The notes: a model not told the origin generated them from the sequence alone. Shown: positions 1-11,138, counted from the stretch's first letter. The stretch is 64,000 nucleotides of DNA from Bos javanicus (GCF_032452875.1 NC_083884.1:23825501-23889500), one strand, 5' to 3'. Numbers and translations are program-made.

Positions 1-441
1 TAGTTTCACATATATTACATGATGCTTAAAATAAGACTGAAGTTGATTTAGAGTTAAAAATTTAGTACAGAGTTGGCCTAGGACTGAACTTTCATCATTC
101 TGATGTACAATATATAGTGTTTCCTTTCTATAACAGATATTTAACTTAATAAAATTCTTGTGAATGCCTTTAATTTTTCTTCATGGCATGTTTACCAGTG
201 ACATAAACTATAATATTTTATGGTTAAATTCCAAATACCTATTAATGTATATTTTGCCATTAATGCTTTCTTTTTAAAAGCTAACAGAATAAAACTAATC
301 AACATCTCCTTAAAATCATTATGAGGAATGGTAATTATAATAATGCCATTTGTAAAAATGTGTGTTTCATACTAATGGCTAAAATAAGGACAGTTTAAGC
401 AGCTGGTTTTAAAAGTATTTGACCCTAAACAGTCTATGACT
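1..441. other. AT-rich unassigned sequence
   Basis: This is the left flank of the first BovB insertion. I see no open frame, RNA gene or recognisable repeat in it. Confidence 0.6.
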
Positions 442-454
442 AAATGTAACATAT

Positions 455-2497
455 CAGTTCAGTCGCTCAGTTGACTCTTTGCAACCCCATGAACTGCAGC
501 ACGCCAGGCCTCCCTGTCCATCACCAACTCCAGGAGTTCACTCAAACCCATGTCCATCGAGTCAGTGATACCATCCAGTCATCTCATCCTCTGTCGTCTC
601 CTTCACCTCCTGCCCCCAATCCCTCCAGCATCAGAGGCTTCTCCAATGAGTCAAATCTTCACATGAGGTGGCCAAAGTATTGGACTTTCAGCTTTAGCAT
701 CAGTTTTTCCAATGTACACCCAGGACTGATCTCCTTTAAAATTGGCTGGTTGGATCTCCTTGCAGTCCAAGAGACTCTCAAGTCTTCTCCAATACCACAG
801 TTCAAAAGCATCAATTCTTCAGCACTCAGCTTTATTCACAGTCCAATTCTCACATCCATACATGACCACTGGAAAAACAATAGCCTTGACTAGATGGACC
901 TTTGTTGACAAAGTCATGTCTCTGCTTTTTAATATACTAACTAGGTTGGTCATAACTTTCCTTCCAAGGAGTAAGTGTCTTTTAATTTCATATCTGTAAT
1001 CACCATCTGCAGTGATTTTGGGGCCCAGAAAAATAAAGTCAGCCACTGTTACCACTGTTTCCCCATCTATTTCCCATGAAGTCACGGGACCAGATGCCAC
1101 GATCTTCATTTTGTGAATGTTGAGCTTTAAGCCAACTTTTCACTCTCCACTTTCATTTAGTTCCTCTTCACTTTCTGCCATAAGGGTGGTGTCATCTGCA
1201 TATCTGAGGGTATTGATATTTCTCCCAGCAATCTTGATTCCAGCTTGTGCTTCTTCTGGCCCAGCATTTCTCATGATGTACTCTGCATATAAGTTAAATA
1301 AGCAGGGTGACAATATACAGCCTTGACATATTCCTTTTCCTATTTGGGACCAGTCTGTTGTTTCATGTCCCATTCTAACTGTTGCTTCCTGACCTGCATA
1401 GAGGTTTCTCAAGAGGCAGGCCAGGTGATATGGTATTCCCATCTCTTGAAGAATTTTCCACAGTTTATTGTGATCCATACAGTCAAAGGCTTTGGCATAG
1501 TCAATAAAGTAGAAAATTCTGTTTTTCTGGAACTCTCTTATTTTTTCCATAATCCAGTGGATGTTGGCAATTTGATCTTTGGTTCCTCTGCCTTTTCTAA
1601 AACCAATTTGAACATCTAGAAGTTCACGGTTCACATATTGCTAAAGGCTGGCTTGGAGAATTTTGAGCATTACCTTACTAGCATGTGAGATGAGTGAAAT
1701 TGTGTGGTACTTTGAGCATTGTTTGGCAATGCCTTTCTTTGGGACTGAAATGAAAACTGACCTTTTCCAGTCCTGTGGCCACTGCTGAGTTTTCCAAATT
1801 TGCTTGCATATAGAGTATAGCACCTTCACAGCATCATCTTTCAGGATTTGAAATAGCTCACTGGAATTCCATCACCTCTGCTAGCTTTGTTTGTAGTGAT
1901 GTTTTCTAAGGCCCACTTGACTTCACATTCCAGGATGTCTGGCTCTAGGTGAGTGATCACACCATCGTGATTATCTGTGTCATGAAGATCTTTTTTGTAC
2001 AGTTCTTCTGTGTATTCTTGCCACCTCTTCTTAATATCTTCTGCTTCTGTTAGGTCCATACCATTTCTGTCCTTTATTGAGCCCATCTTTGCATTAAATG
2101 TTCCCTTGGTATCTCCAATTTTCTTGAAGAGATCTCTAGTCTTTCCCATGCTGTTGTTTTCCTCTATTTCTTTGCATTGATAGCTGAGGAAGGCTTTCTT
2201 ATCTCTCCTTGCTTTTCTTTGGAACTCTGCATTCAGATGCTTATATCTTTCCTTTTCTCCTTTGCTTTTCACTTCCCTTCTTTTCATAGCTATTTGTAAG
2301 GACTACTCAGACAGCCATTTTGCTTTTTTGGATTTCTTTTCAATGGGGATGATCTTGATACCTGTTTCCTGTACAATGTCATGAACCTCCATCCATAGTT
2401 CATCAGGCACTCTATTATCAGATCTAGTCCATTAAATCTATTTCTCACTTCCACTGTAGAATCATAATTTGATTTGGGTCATACCTGAATGGTCTAG
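455..2497 (-). pseudogene. BovB ORF2 remnant: linker, reverse transcriptase and C-terminal region
   Basis: Read on the minus strand, this is the 3' half of the BovB polyprotein, broken by stops and frameshifts. The linker between endonuclease and RT lies at 2287-1841. The RT fingers and palm lie at 1634-1140, with the motif-A stretch FIDYAKAFD, the QGCILSP stretch of motif B and the catalytic YADD box. The region after the palm lies at 1109-819, and the C-terminal LMRW-type tail follows toward 471. The enzyme would copy BovB RNA, and presumably Bov SINE RNA, into the nicked target. Frame breaks fall near 1115-1140 and 1635-1640 and in the tail, so the copy is dead. The 3' terminus at 455-475 carries the usual CAGTTCAGTCGCTCAGT end in antisense. 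Confidence 0.88.
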
Positions 2498-3207
2498 GGC
2501 GGCAGCAGAGAGGAGCTACCCCAGACATAGGTCAGGGGCGGCGGCCGAGAGGAGCGTCCAAGAAGTGGTGGCTGCACGGGCACAGGAGGGCTGAGAGGAG
2601 CTACTCCACCTTCAAGGTCAGGCGGGGCAGCTGTGAGGAGATGCCCCGTGTCCAAGGTAAGGAGCAGCAGCTGCACTTTGCTGGAGCAGCCATGAAGAGT
2701 AACCCACGTCCAAGGTAAGAGAAACCAAAGTAAGATGGTAGGTGTTGCAAGAGGCATCAGAGGGAAGACACACAAACCATAATCACAGAAAAATAGTCAA
2801 TCCAATCACATAGACCACAGCCTTGTCTAACGCAATGAAACTAAGCCATGCCATATGGGGCCACCCAAGACAGTTAGGTCAAGGTGGAGAGAATGGGGTC
2901 CACTACAGAAGGGAATGGCAAACCACTTCAGTATTCTTGCCTTGAGAACCCCATGAACAGTATGAAAAGGCAAAATGATAGGATACTGAAAGAGGAACTC
3001 CCCAGGTCAGTAGGTGCCTAATATGGTACTGGAGATCAGTGGAGAAATAACTCCAGAAAGAATGAAGGGATGGAGCCAAAGCAAAAACAACATCCAGTTG
3101 TGGAAATGACTTGTGATAGAAGCAAGGTCCAATGCTGTAAAGAGCAATATTGCCTAGGAATCTCAAATGTTAGGTCCATGAATCAAGGCAAATTGGAAGT
3201 AGTCAAA
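2498..3207 (+). mobile_element. BovB 5' untranslated region
   Basis: This is the GC-rich 5' leader of BovB in sense orientation. It has repeated GCGGC..GAGAGGAG blocks at 2499-2560, then the leader leading up to the endonuclease frame. It is the most CpG-rich part of the 5-kb element. In RTE elements this region is where an internal promoter would lie, but no promoter motif can be assigned from sequence alone. A solo LTR cuts it at 3208, and BovB resumes at 4544. The frames crossing it, for example 2494-2775 minus, are not genes. Confidence 0.82.
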
Positions 3208-4537
3208 TGCCGGGGACCAGCCCAGGCTGATCCAGGGAATTCGAAGTGGGGACGGCGTTGGCGAGGATCAGGAAACAACTGCTTACTTAAACGTTTATTA
3301 AGGATATAAAGAGTGGTGAAATAAGGATAGCTCAGCGAAGAAATTCAGTGAAGAAAAGAGGCTGAATAAAATTCCAAAGCAGGGAATTTACGTCACCTAC
3401 GAAGGCCGCAGGCATCCTCCCATTCTCCTGAAGGAGAGGAGACACTAAGGCCTCCCCAGTCAGATCTTAGAAGCCCAGGCAAAATTAGTAGGCTTGACGA
3501 GCTTCCCTGCCTCAGAGGAAAAGTTCAGCTAGAAGGTGAAAGAAAGAACGACATGGGGAGACCAAGTTTCGGTGAACAAGGCCCACACTTTATTTTCCAA
3601 AGTAGTTTTTATACCTTAAGTTATGCACAGAGGATAATGGGGGAAGGGGTAGAGTCATGCAGCAAGCCAGGCTTTCTTCCTGCAAACTTATCATATACAA
3701 AAGCTTAGGTGATTTGCATCATCTTCTGGCCTGGAGGCCTGTTAACATTTTAAGACCCTTTCTTCAGAAAACTTATTTTTCTCTAAAGGTGATTGGTCAG
3801 GACCCACCCTCCAAAAGCATTAGATAAAGTTGCATTCCTACAGAGCAAAGGTGTGGTGGGCTATAACAAGAAAAAGAATTAACTCAAGGGTCCCAGGTTA
3901 CAAACATTAAAGCTACTACTTACACCAATTATATTAATCAATACACTGCCAGGGACACAGCAGGTAAGGGATATGGAAACTTAGCAGCAAACATTGGCCC
4001 AACAAGTGAAAATCCCTACAATTTCTAATCAATCTTTTAACTACTCAAAAGAATCTGTGTTTAGACAGTTTAGAACATCTCCTGCCTCTCACAGTTGGGA
4101 GGCTCTGAACAATCACATGTGGCCAGAAAAACCTATTCAGGCAGGCTAGAGGATTTCCAAAGGAGTTTGTAGGTTGAAACACTGTCACACCCAGGAATTA
4201 TTAACTGGAGCTGTAAGCTAACTCTTTTTTCAGAGAGGTAGTGGGGGACAGCCCCCCGTAAAGTCAGAGGTGTAGGTGAAAGCACAAAGCAGAAAGTAGG
4301 CAGACTCTGGTTTTGGGGGTAGATGGGGGACTCCTGAGGCTCGATCCCGCCTTTGCGAATGCCGATCCTCCTTCCTCATGACCTTTGTCATGGGCGGAGC
4401 TCCTCACGCTGGCTCCTGGCAGTGATAGAATTCCAGTTGAGCTATTCCAGATCCTGAAAGATGATGCTGTGGAAAGTGCTGCACTCAATATGCAATATGC
4501 AATATGCACTCAATATGCAATATGCCAGCTCCCGGCA
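3208..4537 (-). mobile_element. ERV solo LTR, class II-like (BTLTR1-like)
   Basis: Seen: it starts TGCCGGG and ends CCCGGCA, an inverted terminal pair of TG...CA form, and is flanked by the 6-bp direct repeat GTCAAA (3202-3207 and 4538-4543). The interrupted BovB reads on without loss across the site. Length is about 1.33 kb. A minus-strand AATAAA lies at 3294-3299, 86 bp inside the left end, and another at about 3589, so the LTR most likely reads on the minus strand with U5 at the left. There is no internal gag, pol or env sequence, so this is a solo LTR left by LTR-LTR recombination. Known: 6-bp duplications are typical of class II (beta-like) ERVs. The family name is my recollection of ruminant LTRs. 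Its right end, U3 if the strand is right, carries a BovB-derived block. Confidence 0.82.
4421..4529 (+). repeat. BovB-derived segment inside the LTR, with a short tandem expansion
   Basis: About 100 bp just inside the LTR right end match the BovB ORF2 stretch that encodes GIPVELFQILKDDAV, in plus orientation, the same stretch seen in BovB copies at 40260 and 44775. The end of the block is expanded into reiterated CAATATG units (4486-4527). After this block only about 8-10 bp of LTR terminus remain before the target-site duplication. Inferred: an ancestor of this LTR captured a BovB piece, and the expansion followed. Confidence 0.7.
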
Positions 4538-4543
4538 GTCAAA

Positions 4544-5268
4544 CAGGAGATGGCAAGAGTGAACATTGACATTCTATGATTCAGCAAACTAAAATGGACT
4601 GGAATGGGTGAATTTAACTCAGATGACCATTATATCTACTACTGTGGGCAGAAATCCCTTAGAAGAAATGGAGTAACCATCATGGTCAACAAAAGAGTCC
4701 GAAATATAGTACTTAGATGCAATCTCAAAAACGACAGAATGATCTCTGTTCGTTTCCAAAGCAAACCACTCAATATTACAGTAATCCAAGTCTATGCCCC
4801 AACCAGTAATGCTGAAGAAGCTGAAGTTGAATGGTTCTATGAAGACCTACAAGACCTTTTAGAACTAACACGCAAAAAAGATGTCCTTTTCATTAGAGGG
4901 GACTGGAATGCAAAAGTAGCAAGTCAAGAAACACCTGGGGTAACAGGCAAATCTGGCCTTGGAATACAGAATGAAGCAGGGCAAAGACTAATAGAGTTTT
5001 GCCAAGAGAACACACTGGTCATAGAAAACACCCTCTTCCAACAACACAAGAGAAAACTCTATACATGGACATCACCAGATGGTCAACACCAAAATCAGAT
5101 TGATTATATTCTTTGCAGCCAAAGATGGAGAAGCCCTATGCAGTCAGCAAAAACAAGACCTGGCACTAACTGTGGCTCAGATCATGAACTCCTTATTGCC
5201 AAATTCAGATTTAAATTGAACAAAGTAGGGAAAGCCACTAGACCATTCAGGTATGACCTAAATCAAAT
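4544..5268 (+). pseudogene. BovB endonuclease domain (APE-like), broken copy
   Basis: The longest open part runs 4604-5272 (222 residues, of which the last few read into the flank). It is the N-terminal apurinic/apyrimidinic-type endonuclease of BovB, which nicks target DNA to start target-primed reverse transcription. Seen: VIQVYAPTS near residue 60, the metal-site stretch GDWNAKV near residue 99 and the catalytic SDHELL stretch near residue 192. All three are hallmarks of the exonuclease-endonuclease-phosphatase fold. The glycine usually following NAKV is alanine here. The natural start lies upstream, where a TGA (about 4577-4579, in CTATGATTC) breaks the frame, so the methionine at 4604 is internal. 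The domain ends at the inversion breakpoint, cut off from its RT. Confidence 0.88.
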
Positions 5269-5277
5269 GTAACATAT

Positions 5278-6028
5278 ACATCTAATAATTGCAAAACCTA
5301 TAAACTAATGATAACTATATAACTTATAAATAGATTACTGATTTATTTTATTTATATACTATGTAAAAACTACCTGCTCTTTTGAATTTTATTAACGCCT
5401 ATCATGTACTTTGTGATATGAGAAAATGGGAAGAGAAAAGTCTAGTATGAATACCACAGATTATTTTCACTTACCATATGAATTCGAGGCTTATTAAACT
5501 ATGTTTGAAGTCTAATACCTGTGAAATCATTAATTTCCCTGTGATAGTCCCTTGCCTTCTCCTCCAAATATCAATCGAAGTCCCTTTTGCTGTTATTATA
5601 AATCCTTCACAATGACACTGTCAATTATCTTAATCTGTCATCTATTATTAGTCTCTGCAAAATTAGAATCCCAGATGTCAGTCCTGTCTGTCATGTTGCC
5701 ACGTGTATGCAAGAAGTCTTTCCTGTATGAAGAACAATTCTCATCTACAAATTCAGCATAAGGTTACAAAAAAATACTACAACAGGCAACATTACACCCT
5801 TCCATGTTATAAATTTTAATAAACAGTTTGACTTCAGAACACACCATTTAAGAGGACCTCCTGGATACTAAGCACCTCACAGATCATGAAGTCATTACTG
5901 AAAATTTCAGTGTAGAGGTACTTAGGTATATATTTATTATTTTTTAAAAAAAGTAATATAGTCAGTAGCCTTGAAGAGGTTATAATCCAGGGAGGACAGT
6001 GAAGGTAGTAGGTGCTAAATGTTTTTCC
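5278..6028. other. AT-rich unassigned sequence
   Basis: Right flank of the BovB insertion. I see no supported gene or recognisable repeat. A 69-residue frame at 5552-5761 has no recognisable features. Confidence 0.55.
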
Positions 6029-6335
6029 ACTCTTCATTTTGCTGCTGCTGCTGCTGCTGCTGCTGAGTCGCTTCAGTCGTGTTCGACTCTATGCGACCCC
6101 ATAGACAGCAGCCCACTAGGCTCCTCCGTCCCTGGGATTCTCCAGGCAAGAACACTGGAGTGGGTTGCCATTTCCTTCTCCAATGCATGAAAGTGAAAAG
6201 TGAAAGTGAAGTCGCTCAGTCGTGTCCGACTCCCAGCGACCCCATGGACTGCAGCCCACCAGGCTTCTCCGTCCATGGGACCTTCCAGGCAAGAGTACTG
6301 GAGTGGGGTGCCATTGCCTTCTCCGACTCTTCATT
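6029..6335 (-). mobile_element. Bov-A2 SINE with target-site duplication
   Basis: Two Bov-A monomers in tandem on the minus strand, joined by the GAAAGTGAAAAGTGAAAGTG linker (6188-6208). The 10-bp duplication ACTCTTCATT flanks it (6029-6038 and 6326-6335). The element's tail is a (GCT)8 run at 6041-6065, the AGC microsatellite commonly seen at Bov-A2 3' ends. The overlapping frames on both strands are SINE shadows. Confidence 0.93.
6041..6065. repeat. (GCT)8 microsatellite
   Basis: A perfect trinucleotide run at the 3' tail of the adjoining Bov-A2. It is likely polymorphic in length. Confidence 0.95.
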
Positions 6336-6884
6336 CTAGTTTAGGACATATAATTAATGATGGATTTTAGTGTGTGCTACGTTTAGGGCTGTGGTGAGTG
6401 ATCTTCTATCAAGAGGCATTTTATTCTATGAAGCACTCTGAATCAACCAGAGGGTTTTCTCTCGATAAACTGTTGCCTAGAAACTCAAAGTTACCGCTCT
6501 TTTCTTAGAAGAATCCTAAAAGGCTCTGCATGTCCTTGTCCCATATTCCAATTACATCATTTTCTTTATTGCCAATTTTCTCTTCTAGCAAGACTAGAAA
6601 ATGATGATATTTATTTAAACCATTCAAAAAAGATTAAGGCAATTTGAATTTAAGGGGTGCTTGTCATTCACTCAGAGTCATCCCTGCAGGCAGGACAGTA
6701 AATACTAACCGACCCAATGGACCCTTCACTATAGTGTTTAGAACTAAAAATAAAAATAATAAGCATTTAAAGACTATGCATATTTGAAGTCTAGGCTCTT
6801 ATTTTGATGTCGTTGGAGGTGCCGTTAATTACAAAAGACTCTCTTTATGTGTCTAAGAAATGAATCATTTCCTTAGCATTGCCC
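6336..6884. other. Unassigned sequence
   Basis: No gene or repeat recognised. The region is AT-rich with no long open frame. Confidence 0.5.
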
Positions 6885-7306
6885 AGGTCTGTTGTATAAG
6901 AATATGCTAGTTTTCTACAGATGTTGTAACAAATTACTACAAACCTAAAGGCTTAAAAAACCTCACAAAATTATTTGCTTGCAATTATGTAGTTAAGAAA
7001 TTCCAGTGACTCTCATAGGTAAAGACCAAGGTCTAGCAGGACTGTGTTTCATGCTTGTGGCTCTACAGGAATATCTATTTTCTTCCTATATTCATTTTTC
7101 AAAGGCTGGCCACATTCTCTCACTTTTGGACCCTACCAGTGTCTCTCTTACTTTCACTCTGCCTCCTTTTCCTTTTTTTTTTTTCCCCTCATTTAGAGAA
7201 ATTGTAATTACATTGGGCCTACGTGGACAACCAAGGTGCTGATGTCTCTCCTAAAGTCAATTGATTAGCAACCTTAATTCTATCTGCAAGCTTAATTCCC
7301 TTTGCT
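6885..7306 (+). repeat. Ancient mammalian interspersed repeat, left part
   Basis: The stretch with TGTAACAAATTACTACAAAC at about 6926 and the later CTGCAAGCTTAATTCCC resemble a very common old placental repeat. It resumes at 8526 after the BovB insertion. I cannot name the family. A pyrimidine tract lies at 7146-7190. Confidence 0.45.
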
Positions 7307-8525
7307 ATATGAACCGTGAACTTCCTGATGTTTAAGCTGGTTTTAGAAAAGGCAGAGGAACCAGAGATCAAATTGCCAACATCCGCTGGATGATGGAAAA
7401 AGCAAGAGAGTTCCAGAAAAACATCTATTTCTGCTTTATTGACTATGCCAAAGCCTTTGACTGTGTGGATCACAATAAACTGTGGAAAATTTGGAAAGAG
7501 ATGGGAATACCAGACCACCTGATCTGCCTCTTGAGAAATTTGTATGCAGGTCAGGAAGCAAAAGTTAGAACTGGACATGGAACAACAGACTGGTTCCAAA
7601 TAGGAAAAGGAGTTCGTCAAGGCTGTATATTGTCATCCTGCTTATTTAACTTATATGCAGAGTACATCATGAGAAACGCTGGACTGGAAGAAACACAAGC
7701 TGGAATCAAGATTGCCGGGAGAAATATCAATCACCTCAGATATGCAGATGACACCACCCTTATGGCAGAAAGTGAAGAGGAACTCAAAAGCCTCTTGATG
7801 AAAGTGAAAGTGGAGAGTGAAAAAGTTGGCTTAAAGCTCAACATTCAGAAAATGAAGATCATGGCATCTGGTCCTATCACTTTATGGGAAATAGATGGGG
7901 AAACAGTGGAAACAGTGTCAGACTTTATTTTGGGGGGCTTCAAAATCACTGCAGATGGTGACTGCAGCCATGAAATTAAAAGACGCTTACTCCTTGGAAG
8001 GAAAGTTATGACCAACCTAGATAGTATATTAAAAAGCAGAGCCATGACTTTGCAAACAAAGGTCCATCTAGTCAAGGCTATGGTTTTCCCTGTGGTCCTG
8101 TATGGATATGAGAGTTGGACTGTGAAGAAGGCTGAGCGCCGAAGAATTGATGCTTTTGAACTGTGCTGTTGGAGAAGACTCTTGAGAGTCCCTTGGACTG
8201 CAAGGAGATCCAACCAGTCCATTCTGAAGGAGATCAGCCCTGGGATTTCTTTGGAAGGAATGATGCTAAAGCTGAAACTCCAGTACTTTGGCCACCTCAT
8301 GTGAAGAGTTGACTCATTGGAAAAGACTCTGATGCTGGGAGGGATTGGGGGCAGGAGGAGAAGGGGACGACAGAGGATGAGATGGCTGGATGGCATCACT
8401 GACTCGATGGACATGAGTCTGAGTGAACTCCGGGAGTTGGTGATGGACAGGGAGGCCTGGCGTGCTGGGATTCATGGGGTCGCAAGGGTCGGACACGACT
8501 GAGTGACTGATCTGATCGGATATGA
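7307..8525 (+). mobile_element. BovB LINE, 5'-truncated
   Basis: A sense BovB beginning within the RT domain and ending at the canonical 3' terminus (CTGATCTGATCGG, about 8508-8520). A short repeat ATATGA at 7307-7312 and 8520-8525 is the probable target-site duplication, and the interrupted old repeat joins up across it. It is 1.2 kb long and truncated at the 5' end, as most LINE copies are. The sequence is close to other young copies in the window. Confidence 0.88.
7336..8502 (+). pseudogene. BovB reverse transcriptase and C-terminal region, one internal stop
   Basis: One reading frame runs from 7336 (after a TAA at 7333) to 8502, interrupted only by TGA at 8302-8304. About 320 codons are open before the stop and about 66 after it. 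The first methionine is at 7390. Seen: FIDYAKAFD (motif A), GVRQGCILSS (motif B), LRYADDTTLM (catalytic YADD box), LNIQKMKIM after the palm, then the conserved WTARRSNQSILKE tail region. The stop sits where other copies read CGA (CATGCGAAGAG), so it looks like CpG decay. The endonuclease and the RT N-terminus are missing, so it cannot act on its own. It is the best-preserved reverse-transcriptase frame in the window. Confidence 0.88.
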
Positions 8526-8605
8526 TGTAACCTAATATATTCTGAGGTTCTGTGGATTAGAATGTGACATCTTTGGGTGGCATTATTCTGCCTACTACAT
8601 TAGAA
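8526..8605 (+). repeat. Ancient repeat, right part
   Basis: Contains ACATCTTTGGGTGGCATTAT and CTGCCTACTACA, the typical end of the old repeat that begins near 6885. The BovB insertion at 7307-8525 split it. Confidence 0.45.
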
Positions 8606-10092
8606 TGATAGAATACCACAAGTATTTCATTCTGTTGTTATATTACATGTAGAATCCACCTACCAGGCCTTGTAGCTAATGCTCAATCACTTTCTCTGAC
8701 TCTGTGAGGCCTGTGTGGCCATCTTAGTACCTCAGTAAATTTCAATCAGCACTGGATTTCACATTCTGGCCACTTGTCTGCTGGAAAACCTCCAACAGAG
8801 ATGCAAAATGGGTATCACTTCTCAAGATTCGAGTTTTTTTTGTTTTTTTGATACTAGCAGGATGAGAAGTTTAGCTATTGTTAATACACATTCTCTTCAG
8901 ACCTCATGTACTGAACTCAAGTCTGGTTGCAGGGATAGCAGCCTCTCCCCATAGGTGACTATTTGGTCTCCCTTCCTTTGGGAAATAGAACCCAAATGCG
9001 CAAAGGTCGCATCAGTCAATCCCAGGAGATAAAATAGGAGGTAAAAAATTATAGTTGACCCTCTTTACCCAGGGACCCTTCTTTTCAGTCCTGCTAACTC
9101 TACCACACACGGGCCATACCATTACACAGAAGCCCCAAGTAAAAGATTGATGAGAATGATGACCAGGTTCAAGGCTGTTTGTGTTTGACTTTCTATCAAG
9201 CCAGTATACAGACATTTCAAAGGACAAAGGCTAAGGACAATATGAGTTAATGCAGTTCTCAAATGCCTCCTTGTTCCAAGAGAAACCCACCTAAATATGT
9301 GCTCACTCAGAGGCCTATCATCATTAGCCATGAGGAGGGGCAACAGCTCCCAGGAAGCAACTGCCTGCCATACATCTGGAAGCACTCACATACTTGTCAA
9401 GTCCTGCTGCATGTAAATATTCCATCTTCTAACTTCAGAATTATTTAGGGTTTTTTCTATTTTTTAAAACAATTCCTCCCTTCCATTATGCTGTGAACTT
9501 TAGGATGCTATGCACTTTTCCCTGCCTCTTTTTGCCTTGTACATGTCTATGAGATGTAGGGCATATTAATATGCATAATTTCTTAGTGTAGGATTTTTAA
9601 GACTATCAACCTAACACAAAAGATTCCAAGATATGACTAAATAGTGGGCTTAAATTTTACAAATGTTAAACATTTCATTATTAAATATATGATACTTTAC
9701 TATTATAATTGATTAAAGGATATATATGAATATGAGTATAGAAAAGTAGAACACTATTTAATAGTATATTATTAAATATCATATTAAAAATGTTCCTTGC
9801 ACAAATAAATTTAGGCACAAGGAGTTAAAAAAAGTTTTACAGGTTTAAATATGCCCAGGTATATGTTTGTGCGCTTGTACTGAAGGCCTTTACTTTGTCA
9901 ATATATTATGTACATTTCCGGGAGGGACAAACAATTCAATGCTAGTTAAGGAACCTTGACTAAGAACAATATATTTTGAAGAAAAAATTCACAGGAATAT
10001 ATTCAGTGGAACAGAATGTGGCTATCTGCTCTGAATCATCTCAGCTTTCCTTCTCACACTATTTTTATGTTATCAATGTAAAGTTAATTATT
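8606..10092. other. Unassigned sequence
   Basis: A stretch of 1.5 kb with no recognisable gene or repeat. The second half (9600-9800) is strongly AT-rich. Small frames at 9012-9227, 9122-9385 and 9263-9448 overlap each other on opposite strands and show no family features. Confidence 0.5.
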
Positions 10093-10098
10093 TATCTT

Positions 10099-10975
10099 TC
10101 AGTCAGTTCAGTACAGTTCAGTCACTCAGTTGTGTCCGACTCTTTGCGACCCCATGAATTGCAGCATGCCAGGCCTCCCTGTCCATCACCAACTCCCGGA
10201 GTTCACTCAAACTCATGTTCATCGAGTCAGTGATGCCATCCAGCCATCTCATCCTCTGTCGTCCCCTTTTCCTCCTGTCCCCAATCCCGCCCAGCATCAG
10301 AGTCTTATCCAATGAGTCAACTCTTCGCATGAGGTGGCCAAAGTACTGGAGTTTCAGCTTTAGCATCATTCCTTCCAAAGAACACCCAGGGCTGATCTCC
10401 TTTAGAATGGACTGGTTGGATCTCCTTGCAGTCCAAGGGACTCTCAAGAGTCTTCTCCAACACCACAGTTCAAAATCATCAATTCTTCGGCGCTCAGCCT
10501 TCTTCACAGTCCAACTCTCACATCCATACATGACCACTGGAAAAACCATAGCCTTGACTAGATGGACCTTTGTTGGCAAGGTAATGTCTCTGCTTTTGAA
10601 TATGCTATCTAGGTTGGTCATAACCTACCTTCCAAGGAGTAAGCGTCTTTTCATTTCATGGCTGCAATCACCATCTGCAGTGATTTTGGAGCCCCCCAAA
10701 ATAAAGTCAGCCACTGTTTCCACTGTTTCCCCATATATTTCCCATGAAGTGATGGGACCAGATGCCATGATCTTCATTTTCTGAATGTTGAGCTTTAAGC
10801 CAACTTTTTCACTCTCCTCTTTCACCTTCATCAAGAAGCTTTTGAGTTCCTCTTCACTTTCTGCCATAAGGGTGGTGTCATCTGCATATCTGAGGTTATT
10901 GATATTTCTCCCAGCAGTCTTGATTCCAGCTTGTGCTTCTTCCAGCGCAGTGTTTCTCATGATGTACTCTGCTGG
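10099..10975 (-). pseudogene. BovB 3' fragment with RT palm and C-terminal frame
   Basis: Antisense BovB, truncated at the 5' end just before the YADD region. On the minus strand the frame runs 10978-10625 (LRYADDTTLM visible) and continues 10621-10118 in the same frame after one TAG, which stands where other copies have the lysine codon of GRKVMTN. The C-terminal WTARRSNQSILKE and RWLDGITDSM stretches are intact. The 3' end at 10099-10135 has the CAGTTCAGT...GTCCGACTC terminus. Confidence 0.87.
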
Positions 10976-11138
10976 CAAATATAAAGTTATTCGTATTTTT
11001 TAAGTTTTCCTGTTTCAATTTTTCATTGTACAAAAGTAATCTTTCTGCTTGTTTTCATCTACTACATGTTAATGAGTTAATTCATAAGTAACTACATCTT
11101 TAGTTTATCTTCAATAATTATTTTTATATCACTTAGGT

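Larger units (their letters stand above)
442..5277 (-). mobile_element. BovB LINE, near full length, 5' half inverted
   Basis: Seen: the element lies between two identical 13-bp copies of AAATGTAACATAT (442-454 and 5265-5277), which are its target-site duplication. From 455 to about 2497 it reads as BovB 3' half on the minus strand. From about 2498 to 5268 it reads as BovB 5' half on the plus strand. The two halves overlap by 30 bp of the same BovB sequence (2467-2496 and 5239-5268, 29 of 30 identical). Known: twin priming in LINE target-primed reverse transcription gives exactly this layout, with the RNA 5' end abutting the inner end of the 3' half. Inferred: a single twin-primed insertion. 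The AAAT at the right target-site duplication also occurs in BovB, as expected if target DNA primed internally on the RNA. The element was later interrupted by a solo LTR (3208-4537). Without the LTR it is about 3.5 kb. Confidence 0.88.

Noticed and set aside
471..893. 140-residue plus-strand frame
   Set aside because: It is the antisense of the BovB 3' end. The same HHQLQEFTQTHVHRVSD-type shadow appears at every antisense BovB copy in the window.
3208..4537. Complete endogenous retrovirus
   Set aside because: Only a single LTR with one 6-bp duplication is present. There is no gag, pol or env sequence between or beside it.
6005..6339. Several 60-90 residue frames on both strands over SINEs (same at 22.0, 30.6, 31.8, 35.0 kb)
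   Set aside because: Bov-A2 repeats lack stops in several frames. These are shadows with identical text at every copy.
7845..8414. 189-residue minus-strand frame (also 10215-10784 plus)
   Set aside because: Long because BovB is young and its complement has few stops. The real frame is the RT on the other strand.
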